DNA from: Salinibacterium sp. M195
GTDB taxonomy: Bacteria; Actinomycetota; Actinomycetes; Actinomycetales; Microbacteriaceae
Reading direction: 5' to 3'
Assembly (NCBI RefSeq): GCF_019443965.1
Contig: NZ_CP040814.1
Location: 2,046,001-2,110,000 of the forward strand
Length of the DNA: 64,000 nucleotides
Below, piece after piece: positions 41,814 to 50,124 of this stretch. A program made the position numbers and the translations under genes. Each line of letters opens with the position of its first letter. Positions within the stretch are counted from its first letter, which is position 1. The notes under the pieces are model-generated. The model ran no database searches. It had not been told where the DNA came from and worked only from the letters and a program-made list of their open reading frames with translations.

Positions 41814-42086
41814 ATGAAGAACACAATGACAACCCTGATCGACCTCAAGGCGTTGCTGACAGTGGTCGAGAAAAGTAAACGACACGACGGGACGATTGAC
41901 GAGAACAGCGTTCTTAAGTTGACCTTGGTTTGGGAACTGGATATCGATCACGTCGCGGCGCGCAATGATCCTGACTCGCTCGACGAGCATTCCCAGGCCA
42001 CCGCAACTCCAGCCCGCAACTCTCAGCAGTCCGCTGGAAAGTCTGATGATTGGCGAACTACCGTCGCTCAGTTTCCCGAAGAATGA
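41814..42086 (+). CDS. Small acidic protein, unknown function
   Basis: The 90-residue protein has a helical N-terminal half (TLIDLKALLTVVEKSKRHDG) and a polar Ser/Gln/Asp-rich C-terminus. GGGAGA precedes the ATG. The frame also allows a GTG at 41775 just after the strong Shine-Dalgarno-like arm of the hairpin, which would add 13 residues. No family recognised. Confidence 0.6.
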   Translation: MKNTMTTLIDLKALLTVVEKSKRHDGTIDENSVLKLTLVWELDIDHVAARNDPDSLDEHSQATATPARNSQQSAGKSDDWRTTVAQFPEE

Positions 42087-42112
42087 TCTTGTGACTTAGG
42101 GCGCAGCTCTTC

Positions 42113-42129
42113 CTATGATCTCGTCATAG
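42113..42129. promoter_or_regulatory. Inverted repeat upstream of YHYH gene 1
   Basis: CTATGA-TCTCG-TCATAG is a perfect six-base inverted repeat 72 bases before the start of the YHYH lipoprotein gene. It may be an operator; no regulator can be assigned. Confidence 0.35.
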
Positions 42130-42201
42130 AACCATCCGCTAGGATCGGCGGCGCTCGCGGACACGCCCCGCGCAGCCCTGATCTGCTCGGAGGCAATCGC
42201 C

Positions 42202-43191
42202 ATGTTCACTCGCTCATTGACCTCGCGCACGACGGTCGCGCTCTCCTTGGGCGCAATGCTCATACTTAGTGGCTGTAGTTCCGACAAGGGCGACTCCACG
42301 GCGACCGCAACTGCGACGCCGAGTACCGAGCCAACCGCTGCAGCATCGGCGATCGACATCCCGGATGCCTGGTCTGGCGTCATCGACACCACAGCCATTC
42401 CGCTCGGCGACGACCGCACCTCCACCTCCCCCGCTGTCGACTATCTGTACTCCTGCAAGACAGACTTCAGCGGGCGCGGGCCGGTGAACGGCGGACCGTG
42501 GATCGACTACGACGCTGGAACGTGGGATGCCACGACAAAGGCCACCGTCGAGGGTGCGCTCTCCTGGCCCCAGGCCTACTACGACGAACAAGTCGGCCAC
42601 GACACTCGCACCATCCTGACCGCGAATTTACCGACTGAGCAGATGACGGGCGCCTTCCCCATCGCCGACACCGACCCGGTGAAAGAGTTTGACCGCAACC
42701 CCAATGAGATTGACGAGAAGCTTGTTGAGCTCGCCCTCACCCTCTCTCCCGCCATCGCATCCGAGCCAAGCTGTGTTGCGATGGGCGCCGTTGGAGTGCT
42801 CAAGAACGGCGTTTACCTCTACAACGCGGTGGATGCTTCTGGCGGAGACGCGGTCGCGCACGAGACCCAAGACCGGTGTGACGGGCATCCGGATGGCGGC
42901 GACTTTTACCACTATCACGACGTTCCGTCCTGCCTCCGCGATGCCGCCCCGGAGACCGGATCGACCCTCGTCGGGTACGCCCTGGATGGCTTCGGAATCT
43001 ACATTGAGCGTGACTCGAACGGCAACTTGCCGACCAATGCCGATCTCGACGAATGCCACGGCCGCACTAGCACTGTGCTCTTCGACGGTGTTGAGCAAGA
43101 GATGTATCACTACAGTGCGACTCGAGAGTTTCCCTTTACAGTCGGATGCTACGTCGGAGACCCAGCGCCCGTGCCGTCGCACGAGCACTGA
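42202..43191 (+). CDS. YHYH-domain lipoprotein (copy 1)
   Basis: The 329-residue protein has a lipoprotein signal (MFTRSLTSRTTVALSLGAM, lipobox LSGC) and a Thr/Ala/Ser-rich linker, then a YHYH domain. GVYLYNAVDASGGDAVAHE and CDGHPDGGDFYHYHDVPSC contain the name motif and several His and Cys. LVGYALDGFGIY and LDECHGR follow, and the protein closes with REFPFTVGCYVGDP. His/Cys content suggests metal or redox binding; the domain has no proven function. GGAGG lies eight bases before the ATG. A second, diverged copy lies at 56.2 kb. Confidence 0.88.
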   Translation: MFTRSLTSRTTVALSLGAMLILSGCSSDKGDSTATATATPSTEPTAAASAIDIPDAWSGVIDTTAIPLGDDRTSTSPAVDYLYSCKTDFSGRGPVNGGPWIDYDAGTWDATTKATVEGALSWPQAYYDEQVGHDTRTILTANLPTEQMTGAFPIADTDPVKEFDRNPNEIDEKLVELALTLSPAIASEPSCVAMGAVGVLKNGVYLYNAVDASGGDAVAHETQDRCDGHPDGGDFYHYHDVPSCLRDAAPETGSTLVGYALDGFGIYIERDSNGNLPTNADLDECHGRTSTVLFDGVEQEMYHYSATREFPFTVGCYVGDPAPVPSHEH

Positions 43192-43215
43192 GCGTCAGCT
43201 TCGCTAGCTAGGCCC

Positions 43216-43542
43216 TCAGGAACTCCACGCTCGCCGGATCGCCGTGACGACATCTTCTTCGCGAATCTCTTGCCCTTTCGCCTCGAAGACCAGCTCACGG
43301 ACTCGTGACACGATCGCGCCAGGCAACACGGATGCGCCCTCCGATACCCGGGTGCCCGCGCCCGTGCGCGAATAGACGAGTCCATCGGCTTCAAGCATCT
43401 TGTAGGCCTTAGCAGCAGTTCCGTTGGCCACCCCGAGGTCGTTCGCTACCTGTCTTACCGTAGGGAGCCGTTCGCCGCTGCCGACCTGACCCGACACGAT
43501 CATCCCGCGGAATTGCTCGTAGATCTCGTTGGCGTCAGTCAC
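43216..43542 (-). CDS. GntR family regulator (YtrA type)
   Basis: The 108-residue protein has one winged-helix domain (IYEQFRGMIVSGQVGSGERLPTVRQVANDLGVANGTAAKAYKMLE) and only a short helical tail, which is the YtrA subfamily. YtrA regulators usually control ABC transporters or membrane proteins beside them. The GTG start overlaps the stop of the membrane protein gene (GTGA). The longer open frame upstream is only the antisense part of that gene's coding region. Confidence 0.88.
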   Translation of the reverse strand: MTDANEIYEQFRGMIVSGQVGSGERLPTVRQVANDLGVANGTAAKAYKMLEADGLVYSRTGAGTRVSEGASVLPGAIVSRVRELVFEAKGQEIREEDVVTAIRRAWSS

Positions 43543-44525
43543 GAGCGCACCAACTCCGAGGAGGAGACGCGCGACTGCTTGCCGCGCATAGCCGCCACCA
43601 GCATCAGCAGCGCGAGCGCCTGCAGCACCGCACCGGCCACAGCGATCGCAGGGGCAAACGATGCATAGCCCAAAGACACGAAGTATTCGGCGGAATCTAG
43701 GGTGGTAATCACGCTGGAGAACGTCGCCGTTTGACCGATGAGGAGAAGAGCGCCGCCCAGCGGAAGCAATACTGCGGCGGTGAAAAGTCGAAGCAGTACA
43801 GAAGATGCGCGCGTGCGTTCGCGAGTTTCCGCATCGACGGATGCCGGGCTTGCGAACGGACGAACCGAGATGGTGTGCAAAACCCACCACAGCTGCGCCG
43901 CAAGCACCACAGCGAGGATGACGACCGGCACTGAATAAGCCCAGCCGTAGAAAGTGCTCGCTCCGTACTCATCCCAAGCAGCATCGGTGGCACCAATAGG
44001 CCGAGGCCAGCTGACCAACGTATGCAGTCCGAATCTGTCGGTGATCGAGTGCACTCCGGCAAATAGCGAGACGCTCACGAGTGCACCGAGAACGCTGGCT
44101 GCGCTTGCGAGCTCTTTGCGACTGGCGAAACTAGCCCACCCACGCGGCTTCAATGACAACACCGGCGCCTCGACTGTCACAGACTCTTGTGCAACCCGCA
44201 CCATGACTACAGTCAGCACCACGACCGCGACGATCAACGGCAGCGGATAGCTCCACCACGCATACCCCCACGGGTCAGGGCTAAAATCGACGCTCAAGTT
44301 GGGCAACAGGTAACGCTGCGCCAAGTCGAGTAACGGAAAGAACTGCACCGCGAGATGCACGATCAATACCGCGACGGAACCTGTGACTGCAACTGAACGC
44401 ATGAACGCGCTGCGTCCCGGCTCAACGTGCTCAGGGGTTCTCCCCCTTCTCACGATGAGAAAGATGACGATAGCGATCGTCGCCAGGATGAGTGGAGACT
44501 GTAAGACGAGCAGCAGGTACGACAT
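43539..44525 (-). CDS. Polytopic membrane protein of unknown function
   Basis: The 328-residue protein has about eight hydrophobic segments, with conserved-looking blocks RKELASAASVLGALVSVSLF and WDEYGASTFYGWAYSVPVVI. I recognise no transporter family. It precedes and overlaps the GntR gene, so the two are co-expressed and the regulator probably controls this operon. No ATPase gene is adjacent. Confidence 0.75.
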   Translation of the reverse strand: MSYLLLVLQSPLILATIAIVIFLIVRRGRTPEHVEPGRSAFMRSVAVTGSVAVLIVHLAVQFFPLLDLAQRYLLPNLSVDFSPDPWGYAWWSYPLPLIVAVVVLTVVMVRVAQESVTVEAPVLSLKPRGWASFASRKELASAASVLGALVSVSLFAGVHSITDRFGLHTLVSWPRPIGATDAAWDEYGASTFYGWAYSVPVVILAVVLAAQLWWVLHTISVRPFASPASVDAETRERTRASSVLLRLFTAAVLLPLGGALLLIGQTATFSSVITTLDSAEYFVSLGYASFAPAIAVAGAVLQALALLMLVAAMRGKQSRVSSSELVRS

Positions 44526-44636
44526 TGACGGCTCCTTTAACTTGTGTCACCCGAATGATACAAGACTGAAGTGACCGATTGTCAATACTGCAACCGAAGA
44601 TCTTTCGAATACTTGCGAAAAACTCAGATACGTTAC

Positions 44637-44654
44637 ACTTTCCAGATGGAAAGT
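44637..44654. promoter_or_regulatory. Palindrome across the start codon, with TACACT -10 box
   Basis: ACTTTCC-AGAT-GGAAAGT has perfect seven-base arms and contains the ATG at 44646. TACACT at 44634-44639 ends six bases before that ATG. A bound repressor would cover the transcription start. The second gene of this operon encodes a small winged-helix protein, a good candidate. Confidence 0.6.
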
Positions 44655-45545
44655 GATTCCGCGAACTCCCCCACCGCTCCAGATTCCGCCCCACAGCCCA
44701 CGTCGATTGAAGCCTCTCGCCACCTCCAACAGCACCAAGAAGTGCGCGATTCGGTGAATCAGCGGGGGCCGTCCCGCGACTTTGCTTGGTTCAGCCTCTG
44801 GAGCGCTCTCATGGTAGCGAGCTATGTCGGCGTGTTTCTGTTCGCCTTTTCCGCGGGTATCGGAACCGCCGGCGACAGCAACCCCGACAAGTTCTCGCAG
44901 ACATCGCTACTTGTCCTACCAATACTGGCTTTCACCACGATGACCACGGGTGCACGTGAACGGTTCGGCATCCGAAGAGCGCCGGCGCGGGCAGTGTGGA
45001 TTCCCTTGGTCTTAGCGCTCTTCGGAATGGCCGTTTTGTCTGGTCTGTCCGTGTTTGACGTGCCCTACTCGCGCTGGCTCATCGCGCTGGTCGCCCTCGC
45101 CGTCTTCGTCCCCCTGGCCGCATCCGCCATAGCTCAACTGATCCGGGTGCCACGTTCACGCACCCCGGCGGGCCGCAGCCCCGAACCGCTCAGCACACCC
45201 GTGCGCTGGAACACGGCGATCATGGGAGCGGTAGCGGGCCTGCTCATCTCCTTCGGCGCTATTCCGATCGTCTCAGCACTGGTGATGATCGCGGCGCTCG
45301 CGGGCATCGCGTTCACGTATGTGCTGAACGAATCCGCGTGGGTCCTGCCCCGCGTTGGCTTCGAATGGGGCTGGATGCAGTGGGCTGCGTTCGGCATCAC
45401 CACGAGCACGCTCTTCGCTTTCGCCGTACTCGCTCCGCTGGCAGAGTCGCCATCACTCGCGGCATCGATAGCTGCAGGAATCGGCGTCTTCCTCGTCATG
45501 CTTGCGGCATCTGCGCTTCCGGCTCCCAGAGATGCACGATCATGA
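44646..45545 (+). CDS. Polytopic membrane protein of unknown function
   Basis: The 299-residue protein has a polar N-terminus (about 45 residues, Ser/Pro/Gln-rich) and about eight hydrophobic segments. No named family is recognised. The ATG of MESDSANSP is chosen because of the promoter geometry before it; an upstream ATG in frame would add 25 unlikely residues. The stop overlaps the small winged-helix gene by four bases (ATGA). Confidence 0.75.
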   Translation: MESDSANSPTAPDSAPQPTSIEASRHLQQHQEVRDSVNQRGPSRDFAWFSLWSALMVASYVGVFLFAFSAGIGTAGDSNPDKFSQTSLLVLPILAFTTMTTGARERFGIRRAPARAVWIPLVLALFGMAVLSGLSVFDVPYSRWLIALVALAVFVPLAASAIAQLIRVPRSRTPAGRSPEPLSTPVRWNTAIMGAVAGLLISFGAIPIVSALVMIAALAGIAFTYVLNESAWVLPRVGFEWGWMQWAAFGITTSTLFAFAVLAPLAESPSLAASIAAGIGVFLVMLAASALPAPRDARS

Positions 45546-45838
45546 AGCATCCCCGTCATCAATTGAATGATGCGTTCGCGACTCCGGTGAGGCTGTCGCT
45601 CATGGCCGCGCTGGGTCCCAGAAATGAGATCGACTTTGCCACGCTGAAAGCGTTGCTCGAAGTCGAAGACTCAGCTCTCAGCAAAGCGATCAGCTATCTT
45701 GCGGATGCCGGCTACGCAAAAGTTCTCAAGGGAACGGTCGGCAATCGTCCGCGCACGTGGGTGACCTCGACGGCATCCGGCTATCGCGCGTATCAGCAGC
45801 ATCTGCTGGCGTTGCGAGCGATCACAGAGCACGCCTAA
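45542..45838 (+). CDS. Small winged-helix DNA-binding protein
   Basis: The 98-residue protein is a compact winged helix: FATPVRLSLMAALGPRNEIDFATLKALLEVEDSALSKAISYLADAGY, then a beta wing with KVLKGTVGNRPRTWV. It resembles the MarR/ArsR-like regulators paired with membrane proteins in Actinobacteria. It is translationally coupled to the membrane protein gene and probably binds the palindrome at that gene's start. Confidence 0.85.
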   Translation: MKHPRHQLNDAFATPVRLSLMAALGPRNEIDFATLKALLEVEDSALSKAISYLADAGYAKVLKGTVGNRPRTWVTSTASGYRAYQQHLLALRAITEHA

Positions 45839-45927
45839 ACCCACGTGAAGGTGGCCGGATATTCGCTACGCATGAGCTCCCCCACTCCCGAGACTGGTGA
45901 GTGTTTTGCTGTGGAGGGCTTTCACAG

Positions 45928-45940
45928 TATTGGCCCAATA
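45928..45940. promoter_or_regulatory. Inverted repeat upstream of the DUF3105-DUF305 operon
   Basis: TATTGG-C-CCAATA has perfect six-base arms 55 bases before the DUF3105 start. It may overlap a promoter (TATTGG as a poor -10). Operator role is inferred from position. Confidence 0.4.
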
Positions 45941-45995
45941 GCCTTAAGAGGCACATCTGTTCCCTGCCCACGCACCCGACGACAGGACCACCTGA

Positions 45996-46685
45996 ATGTC
46001 ACCTCGCGACTCTCAAGTCTCCCCAAACACGCCCTCGGGCAAAGACCTCACTGTTAAGCAGCAGCGCGATGCGCGCCGGGCCACAAAAGTCGCCGCAATG
46101 AAAAAGAAGCAGGCTACAGAGAAGCGCCACCGGATGATCGGGATCGTCATCAGCAGCGTTGCCGCAGTCGGAGTGCTCGCGCTCGTCATTGTGATGGTCG
46201 TGACAAACGGAACTCCGCGAACGAGTCCCGAGGCTATCGAGATCGACGGCGTGCAGAATTACCCGAATCTGGTCGCCACTCATGTCGCGGACGCAGTCGA
46301 TTACGAGCAGAGCCCCCCTGTAGGTGGTGAGCACTCTTCGGCCTGGCTGAACTGCGGTGTCTATACCGAACCTGTTCAGAACGAAAACGCCGTGCACGCT
46401 CTCGAGCATGGCGCCGTGTGGGTCACTTACAACCCGGAGCAAGTCTCGGGAGCTGACCTCGAATCGCTGCAGGATGCTGTCCCGTCAACATATTCGGTAG
46501 TCTCCCCGGTTGCAGACCTTCAGTCCCCCGTCATTATCTCTGCGTGGGCAAACCAAGTTGAACTCGACGGGGTAGACGATCCGCGACTGCAGGACTTCGT
46601 TGACAAATTCTGGCAGGGTGGCGAAGCACCAGAACTCGGGGCTTCATGCTCCGGCGGTATCGACGGTCCCGGCCGCATCGCATGA
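45996..46685 (+). CDS. DUF3105 membrane-anchored protein
   Basis: The 229-residue protein has a basic N-terminus, one membrane helix (IGIVISSVAAVGVLALVIVMV) and an extracellular DUF3105 domain. The signature includes NYPNLVATHV, PPVGGEHSSAWLNCGVY and NAVHALEHGAVWVTYN. The conserved His and Cys would suit metal binding. DUF3105 genes are often next to DUF305 genes in Actinobacteria, as here: the stop overlaps the DUF305 start by four bases. Confidence 0.9.
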   Translation: MSPRDSQVSPNTPSGKDLTVKQQRDARRATKVAAMKKKQATEKRHRMIGIVISSVAAVGVLALVIVMVVTNGTPRTSPEAIEIDGVQNYPNLVATHVADAVDYEQSPPVGGEHSSAWLNCGVYTEPVQNENAVHALEHGAVWVTYNPEQVSGADLESLQDAVPSTYSVVSPVADLQSPVIISAWANQVELDGVDDPRLQDFVDKFWQGGEAPELGASCSGGIDGPGRIA

Positions 46686-47338
46686 CCGATGCCGACGGCG
46701 GCGTTTCGCCAGCTCGCCCGTGGCTCCGCGTAGGCGCAATGACTGTCGCGGCGCTGCTGTTAGTTGGCTTTGGCCTGCTCGCTGGGCAGAAACTCTTGCC
46801 CGCTGAATCCTCGGATCCATTGACGACGAGCGCCGAAGCAGGGTTTGCGCGCGACATGCAGACACATCACCTTCAGGCGGTCGACATGTCAATGATCATT
46901 CTGGAAAAGAGCGACAACCAAGCTATACGCACCTTGGCGTACGACATCGCGACCGCGCAAGGTCAGCAAGCTGGTCAAATGTTTGCGTGGTTGACGATGT
47001 GGAACTTGCCTCAAGCGTCTCAAGAGCCTGCGATGACCTGGATGATGGATGCCGACGACCACGACTCGCACGGCACCTCGGATTCCGACTCCATCACCGC
47101 AATGACCATGCCTGGACTAGCGACCTACGACCAGATGGAGGCGTTCAGGGCGAGCACCACTGATGCTGACTCGATGTTTCTCGAGCTCATGATTGCGCAC
47201 CACGCGGGTGGCGTCGACATGGCTGAGGGACTCCTCGAGCGGTCGACGAACGATGTTGTGACGTCGCTCGCCGATCGAATGGTCGCCGTGCAGGTAAGCG
47301 AAATTAACTACATGAACGAGCTTCTGGCAGCCCTCTAG
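46682..47338 (+). CDS. DUF305 membrane-anchored protein (copy 1)
   Basis: The 218-residue protein has an N-terminal membrane helix (AMTVAALLLVGFGLLAG) and a DUF305 domain of ferritin-like helices. The two paired-His motifs are clear: FARDMQTHHLQAVDMS and ELMIAHHAGGVDMAEGLL. A Met-, Asp- and His-rich loop (MMDADDHDSHGTSDSD) lies between. DUF305 proteins such as CopM bind copper in other bacteria. It is co-translated with DUF3105 and probably acts outside the membrane. Confidence 0.9.
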   Translation: MTDADGGVSPARPWLRVGAMTVAALLLVGFGLLAGQKLLPAESSDPLTTSAEAGFARDMQTHHLQAVDMSMIILEKSDNQAIRTLAYDIATAQGQQAGQMFAWLTMWNLPQASQEPAMTWMMDADDHDSHGTSDSDSITAMTMPGLATYDQMEAFRASTTDADSMFLELMIAHHAGGVDMAEGLLERSTNDVVTSLADRMVAVQVSEINYMNELLAAL

Positions 47339-47381
47339 AGTCATCGTCAACCGGTCCCTGCAAAGGACTTAGCTACAAGGC

Positions 47382-49142
47382 TTAGACACCCCGTCGACGG
47401 AAGGTCAGCCACCCGATTAGCACAGTCCCGACCGCCCACAGCACGAGCATCGGCATATCGTGTTCGGGCCAGAAATGCAGTCGGTTTTCAACATCGAGCA
47501 CGACGTAGTACTCGTTCGCGGCATGACTGTGCGCGGCCTCGACGGGATCGGGAAATAGCTGCGAGATGTTGGCGAACCAGACGAACGGTGTGCCTTTTGT
47601 CGGTTCTTGCAGCCACGCCAAAAGGTAGGGAAAAACAAAGAAGACCGATGCCACGGTAAGCAGCGTTCCCGCCGCTGATCGCACGAGGATCCCCAGTCCA
47701 CTGCCGATGGCAGCGGTGAGACCGAGGGCGATGCACCCTTTCGCGATGGAGATAAACAGAATGGGGGCAAAGAGCGATGGTGTGTAACCCTGTCGTTGCA
47801 AAGTTTCTGTCACGAGCGGCGCCGCGACTACCAAGGATGTGATCGCCACCGCGAGAGATGCTCCCACCGCCACCACGACCTTCGCCAGGATTAAGCGACC
47901 TCGACTCGGCACCGCAGCCAACGCCGGGCGAATGTTCCCTGTCGAAAAATCAGACGTCATGATCACGGCACCAACGCCAGCGATCAGGAAGTGGCTCAGC
48001 GCAAGCCCTGCTGTTATGGACCAGTACGTCTGGTCGAACGTGACCAACTCGAGATCTCCCGGCACCATGGGAGCAGGAAAGTGTTCCTCTGGTGTGGATG
48101 CCGCCGCCCATCGGTACGCCAACCAGACATTGACAACCCAACTGAGTGCGAGCAGCCAGCGCACTGCCGGCATCGTCAAAGCCTTGAGCGCTTCTGAGCG
48201 AAGTACGCCGCCGAAAGTCGCTCCGGGCAGGCGCCTTCGCGCGTGCCGCCGGGATGGATGGGCCCATCGCGTGCCCCCAGAAGCAATCACCCGATGCACG
48301 CGTCGCCGCAAAAACACTAAGAGCGAGACACCAAGCAAGATAACCGCCACAATAACGAGCGCGATCAGACCTTCCCCCGGGGAAAGAGTGGATGTCACAG
48401 TTCCGTCGAGCGCGATGGCTTGCGCTGGCGGGTGGGTCGTCAACGCCTGCAGCGCGGCGGCCGGAAGCCACCCCGCCACTCGCAGCCCAACATCACCGGC
48501 CACAACCATCAGCAATCTCGGCAGCAGGAACACAACGCCAAGAACAATCAGTACCGCCGTAACGGCTGTGCGCACCAGCGCAGCAGCCGAGATCCCCACA
48601 ATGGTAAACAATGCACCGCCACCAGCAACACTGAGAATGACGACGACAGTGTCCCCCCACGGTGCCGTCAAATACCCTCGTGATTCGAGCGTCACTGCTG
48701 CGATCCAGGCGGCCGCAGACGATCCGACCACTGTGATCACGCCGGCAAGCGCCGTGGCAGGGATCGCTTTAGCCAGCAGCAAGAGAGAACGGCGAGGCAC
48801 CGCCGTCAGAGAGCCGGCGAGGACATCATCCGTGTATTCCGAGCTCATCGAAATGATCCCCAGAATTGCGGCAAAGAATGCCACCGGAAGCGCACCCAAA
48901 GCTATCGATTCGAACAGTATCGGTGCGGCATCCCGTGCTGGCGCGGAGTCGGTGAATAGCGGAACCGGGAGAACCCGGATCACTGCCAAAACGACGGGCA
49001 CAAGAAACATGAAGAGCACAACGACACGGGGTGCTCGTAGAGACCACAACTTCAGAGCTTCAGACCGCACCAGAGCCGACGCACCCCAACGAGGCCCCGC
49101 TATTTCTGATGCGCGGGCCACCGTGTCGACGCTCACTTTCAC
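47382..49142 (-). CDS. Duplicated (fused) ABC-2 type permease
   Basis: The 586-residue protein consists of two six-helix ABC-2 permease halves joined end to end. Each half starts with RSEALK (residues about 26 and 312) and contains a related cytosolic turn, LTAVPRRSLLLLAKA in one and LAAVPSRGRLILAKV in the other. A single polypeptide thus supplies both membrane halves for the ATPase encoded just before it, with which it overlaps by four bases. Substrate unknown; control by the upstream two-component system suggests antimicrobial or envelope stress response. Confidence 0.87.
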   Translation of the reverse strand: MKVSVDTVARASEIAGPRWGASALVRSEALKLWSLRAPRVVVLFMFLVPVVLAVIRVLPVPLFTDSAPARDAAPILFESIALGALPVAFFAAILGIISMSSEYTDDVLAGSLTAVPRRSLLLLAKAIPATALAGVITVVGSSAAAWIAAVTLESRGYLTAPWGDTVVVILSVAGGGALFTIVGISAAALVRTAVTAVLIVLGVVFLLPRLLMVVAGDVGLRVAGWLPAAALQALTTHPPAQAIALDGTVTSTLSPGEGLIALVIVAVILLGVSLLVFLRRRVHRVIASGGTRWAHPSRRHARRRLPGATFGGVLRSEALKALTMPAVRWLLALSWVVNVWLAYRWAAASTPEEHFPAPMVPGDLELVTFDQTYWSITAGLALSHFLIAGVGAVIMTSDFSTGNIRPALAAVPSRGRLILAKVVVAVGASLAVAITSLVVAAPLVTETLQRQGYTPSLFAPILFISIAKGCIALGLTAAIGSGLGILVRSAAGTLLTVASVFFVFPYLLAWLQEPTKGTPFVWFANISQLFPDPVEAAHSHAANEYYVVLDVENRLHFWPEHDMPMLVLWAVGTVLIGWLTFRRRGV

Positions 49143-50041
49143 GCGCCCTGCCGGTATTCGACGCTGGAGTCAGTGAGCCGCCGATACGTGTCTTCCAGCG
49201 ACTCGACCTGAGTGCGAAGTTCTGAGAGCGGGATGCTGAGCTGCGCAGCGTGTCGCCCCACGTCATCAGCAGAGGCGCCCTGAATCGTGAGGGTGTCATC
49301 GTCGCGCTCAACGAGCGCCCCGAGCGCGATGAGCGGAGCGATGAGATCACTTGCCCGCGAGCTGCGAACGAGCACCCGTTCTGCACCCTGGAGTCGGGCG
49401 AGCTCCGACAGTTTCGTGTCAGCGAGCACCTTTCCGCGGCCCACAATAACGACGTGATCGGCGGTGAGCGCGACCTCGCTAATGAGGTGAGACGAGAGCA
49501 ACACGGTGCGACCCTCAGCCGCGAAGTTTCGAACGAGTTCTCGAAACCACATCACGCCGTCGGGGTCCAAGCCGTTCACGGGTTCATCAAACACAAAGAC
49601 TTCAGGGTTGCCCAGCATCGACGCCGCAATGCCGAGCCGTTGCCGCATTCCAAGCGAGTATCCGCCAACCCGTCGCGAGGCAACCCCACTGAGCCCGACT
49701 TCTTCGAGCACAAACTCAACGCGTTCACTCGAGATCGCATGGGTGAGAGCAAGCGCGCGCAGGTGGTCGAATCCTGAGCGCCCCGGATGAGCGTTGCGAG
49801 CATCCAGCAATGCACCAACGTGAAAAAGCGGATTTTTGATTCGCCGATAGGGTTGGCCGTCTACAAGAGCTTCGCCCGAACTCGCCGTCTCGAGCCCGAG
49901 CAGAATGCGCATCGTTGTCGTCTTGCCGGAGCCATTCGGTCCTAGGAAGCCGGTGACGCGTCCTGGCTCCGCGGTGAAGCTCAGGTCATCGAGAGCACGC
50001 TTGGCGCCGAAACTCTTTGAGAGGCGACGAATCTCAATCAA
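49139..50041 (-). CDS. ABC transporter ATP-binding protein
   Basis: The 300-residue ATPase has Walker A GPNGSGKTT, signature YSLGMRQR, Walker B VFVFDEP and switch His in SSHLISE, with a C-terminal extension of about 90 residues. It resembles BcrA-type ATPases of antibiotic exporters. I choose the TTG start because AGAGGAG lies five bases before it; a start 11 codons upstream lacks such a site. The gene overlaps the fused permease gene and follows the response regulator gene by 83 bases. Confidence 0.87.
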   Translation of the reverse strand: MIEIRRLSKSFGAKRALDDLSFTAEPGRVTGFLGPNGSGKTTTMRILLGLETASSGEALVDGQPYRRIKNPLFHVGALLDARNAHPGRSGFDHLRALALTHAISSERVEFVLEEVGLSGVASRRVGGYSLGMRQRLGIAASMLGNPEVFVFDEPVNGLDPDGVMWFRELVRNFAAEGRTVLLSSHLISEVALTADHVVIVGRGKVLADTKLSELARLQGAERVLVRSSRASDLIAPLIALGALVERDDDTLTIQGASADDVGRHAAQLSIPLSELRTQVESLEDTYRRLTDSSVEYRQGA

Positions 50042-50124
50042 ACGAACTCCTCTGTGGGGCCGGGGATCAATCAACCGCTGATCGAAGCAATCCTCACGCT
50101 ACCGGACGGAGCAAAAGAAGACAC

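Noticed and set aside
22500..47100. Frequent GGATGC/GCATCC words, perhaps a skewed chromosomal motif
   Set aside because: I could not count them reliably. Many occur where Asp-Ala or Ala-Ser codons are expected, so codon preference may explain them. A counted comparison with a shuffled-codon control would decide.
47839..49176. A 445-codon open frame on the plus strand opposite the fused permease gene
   Set aside because: Its product is Thr/Ala/Arg-rich without any family features, while the minus strand encodes a clear duplicated permease with normal motifs. It is an antisense frame of a high-GC gene.
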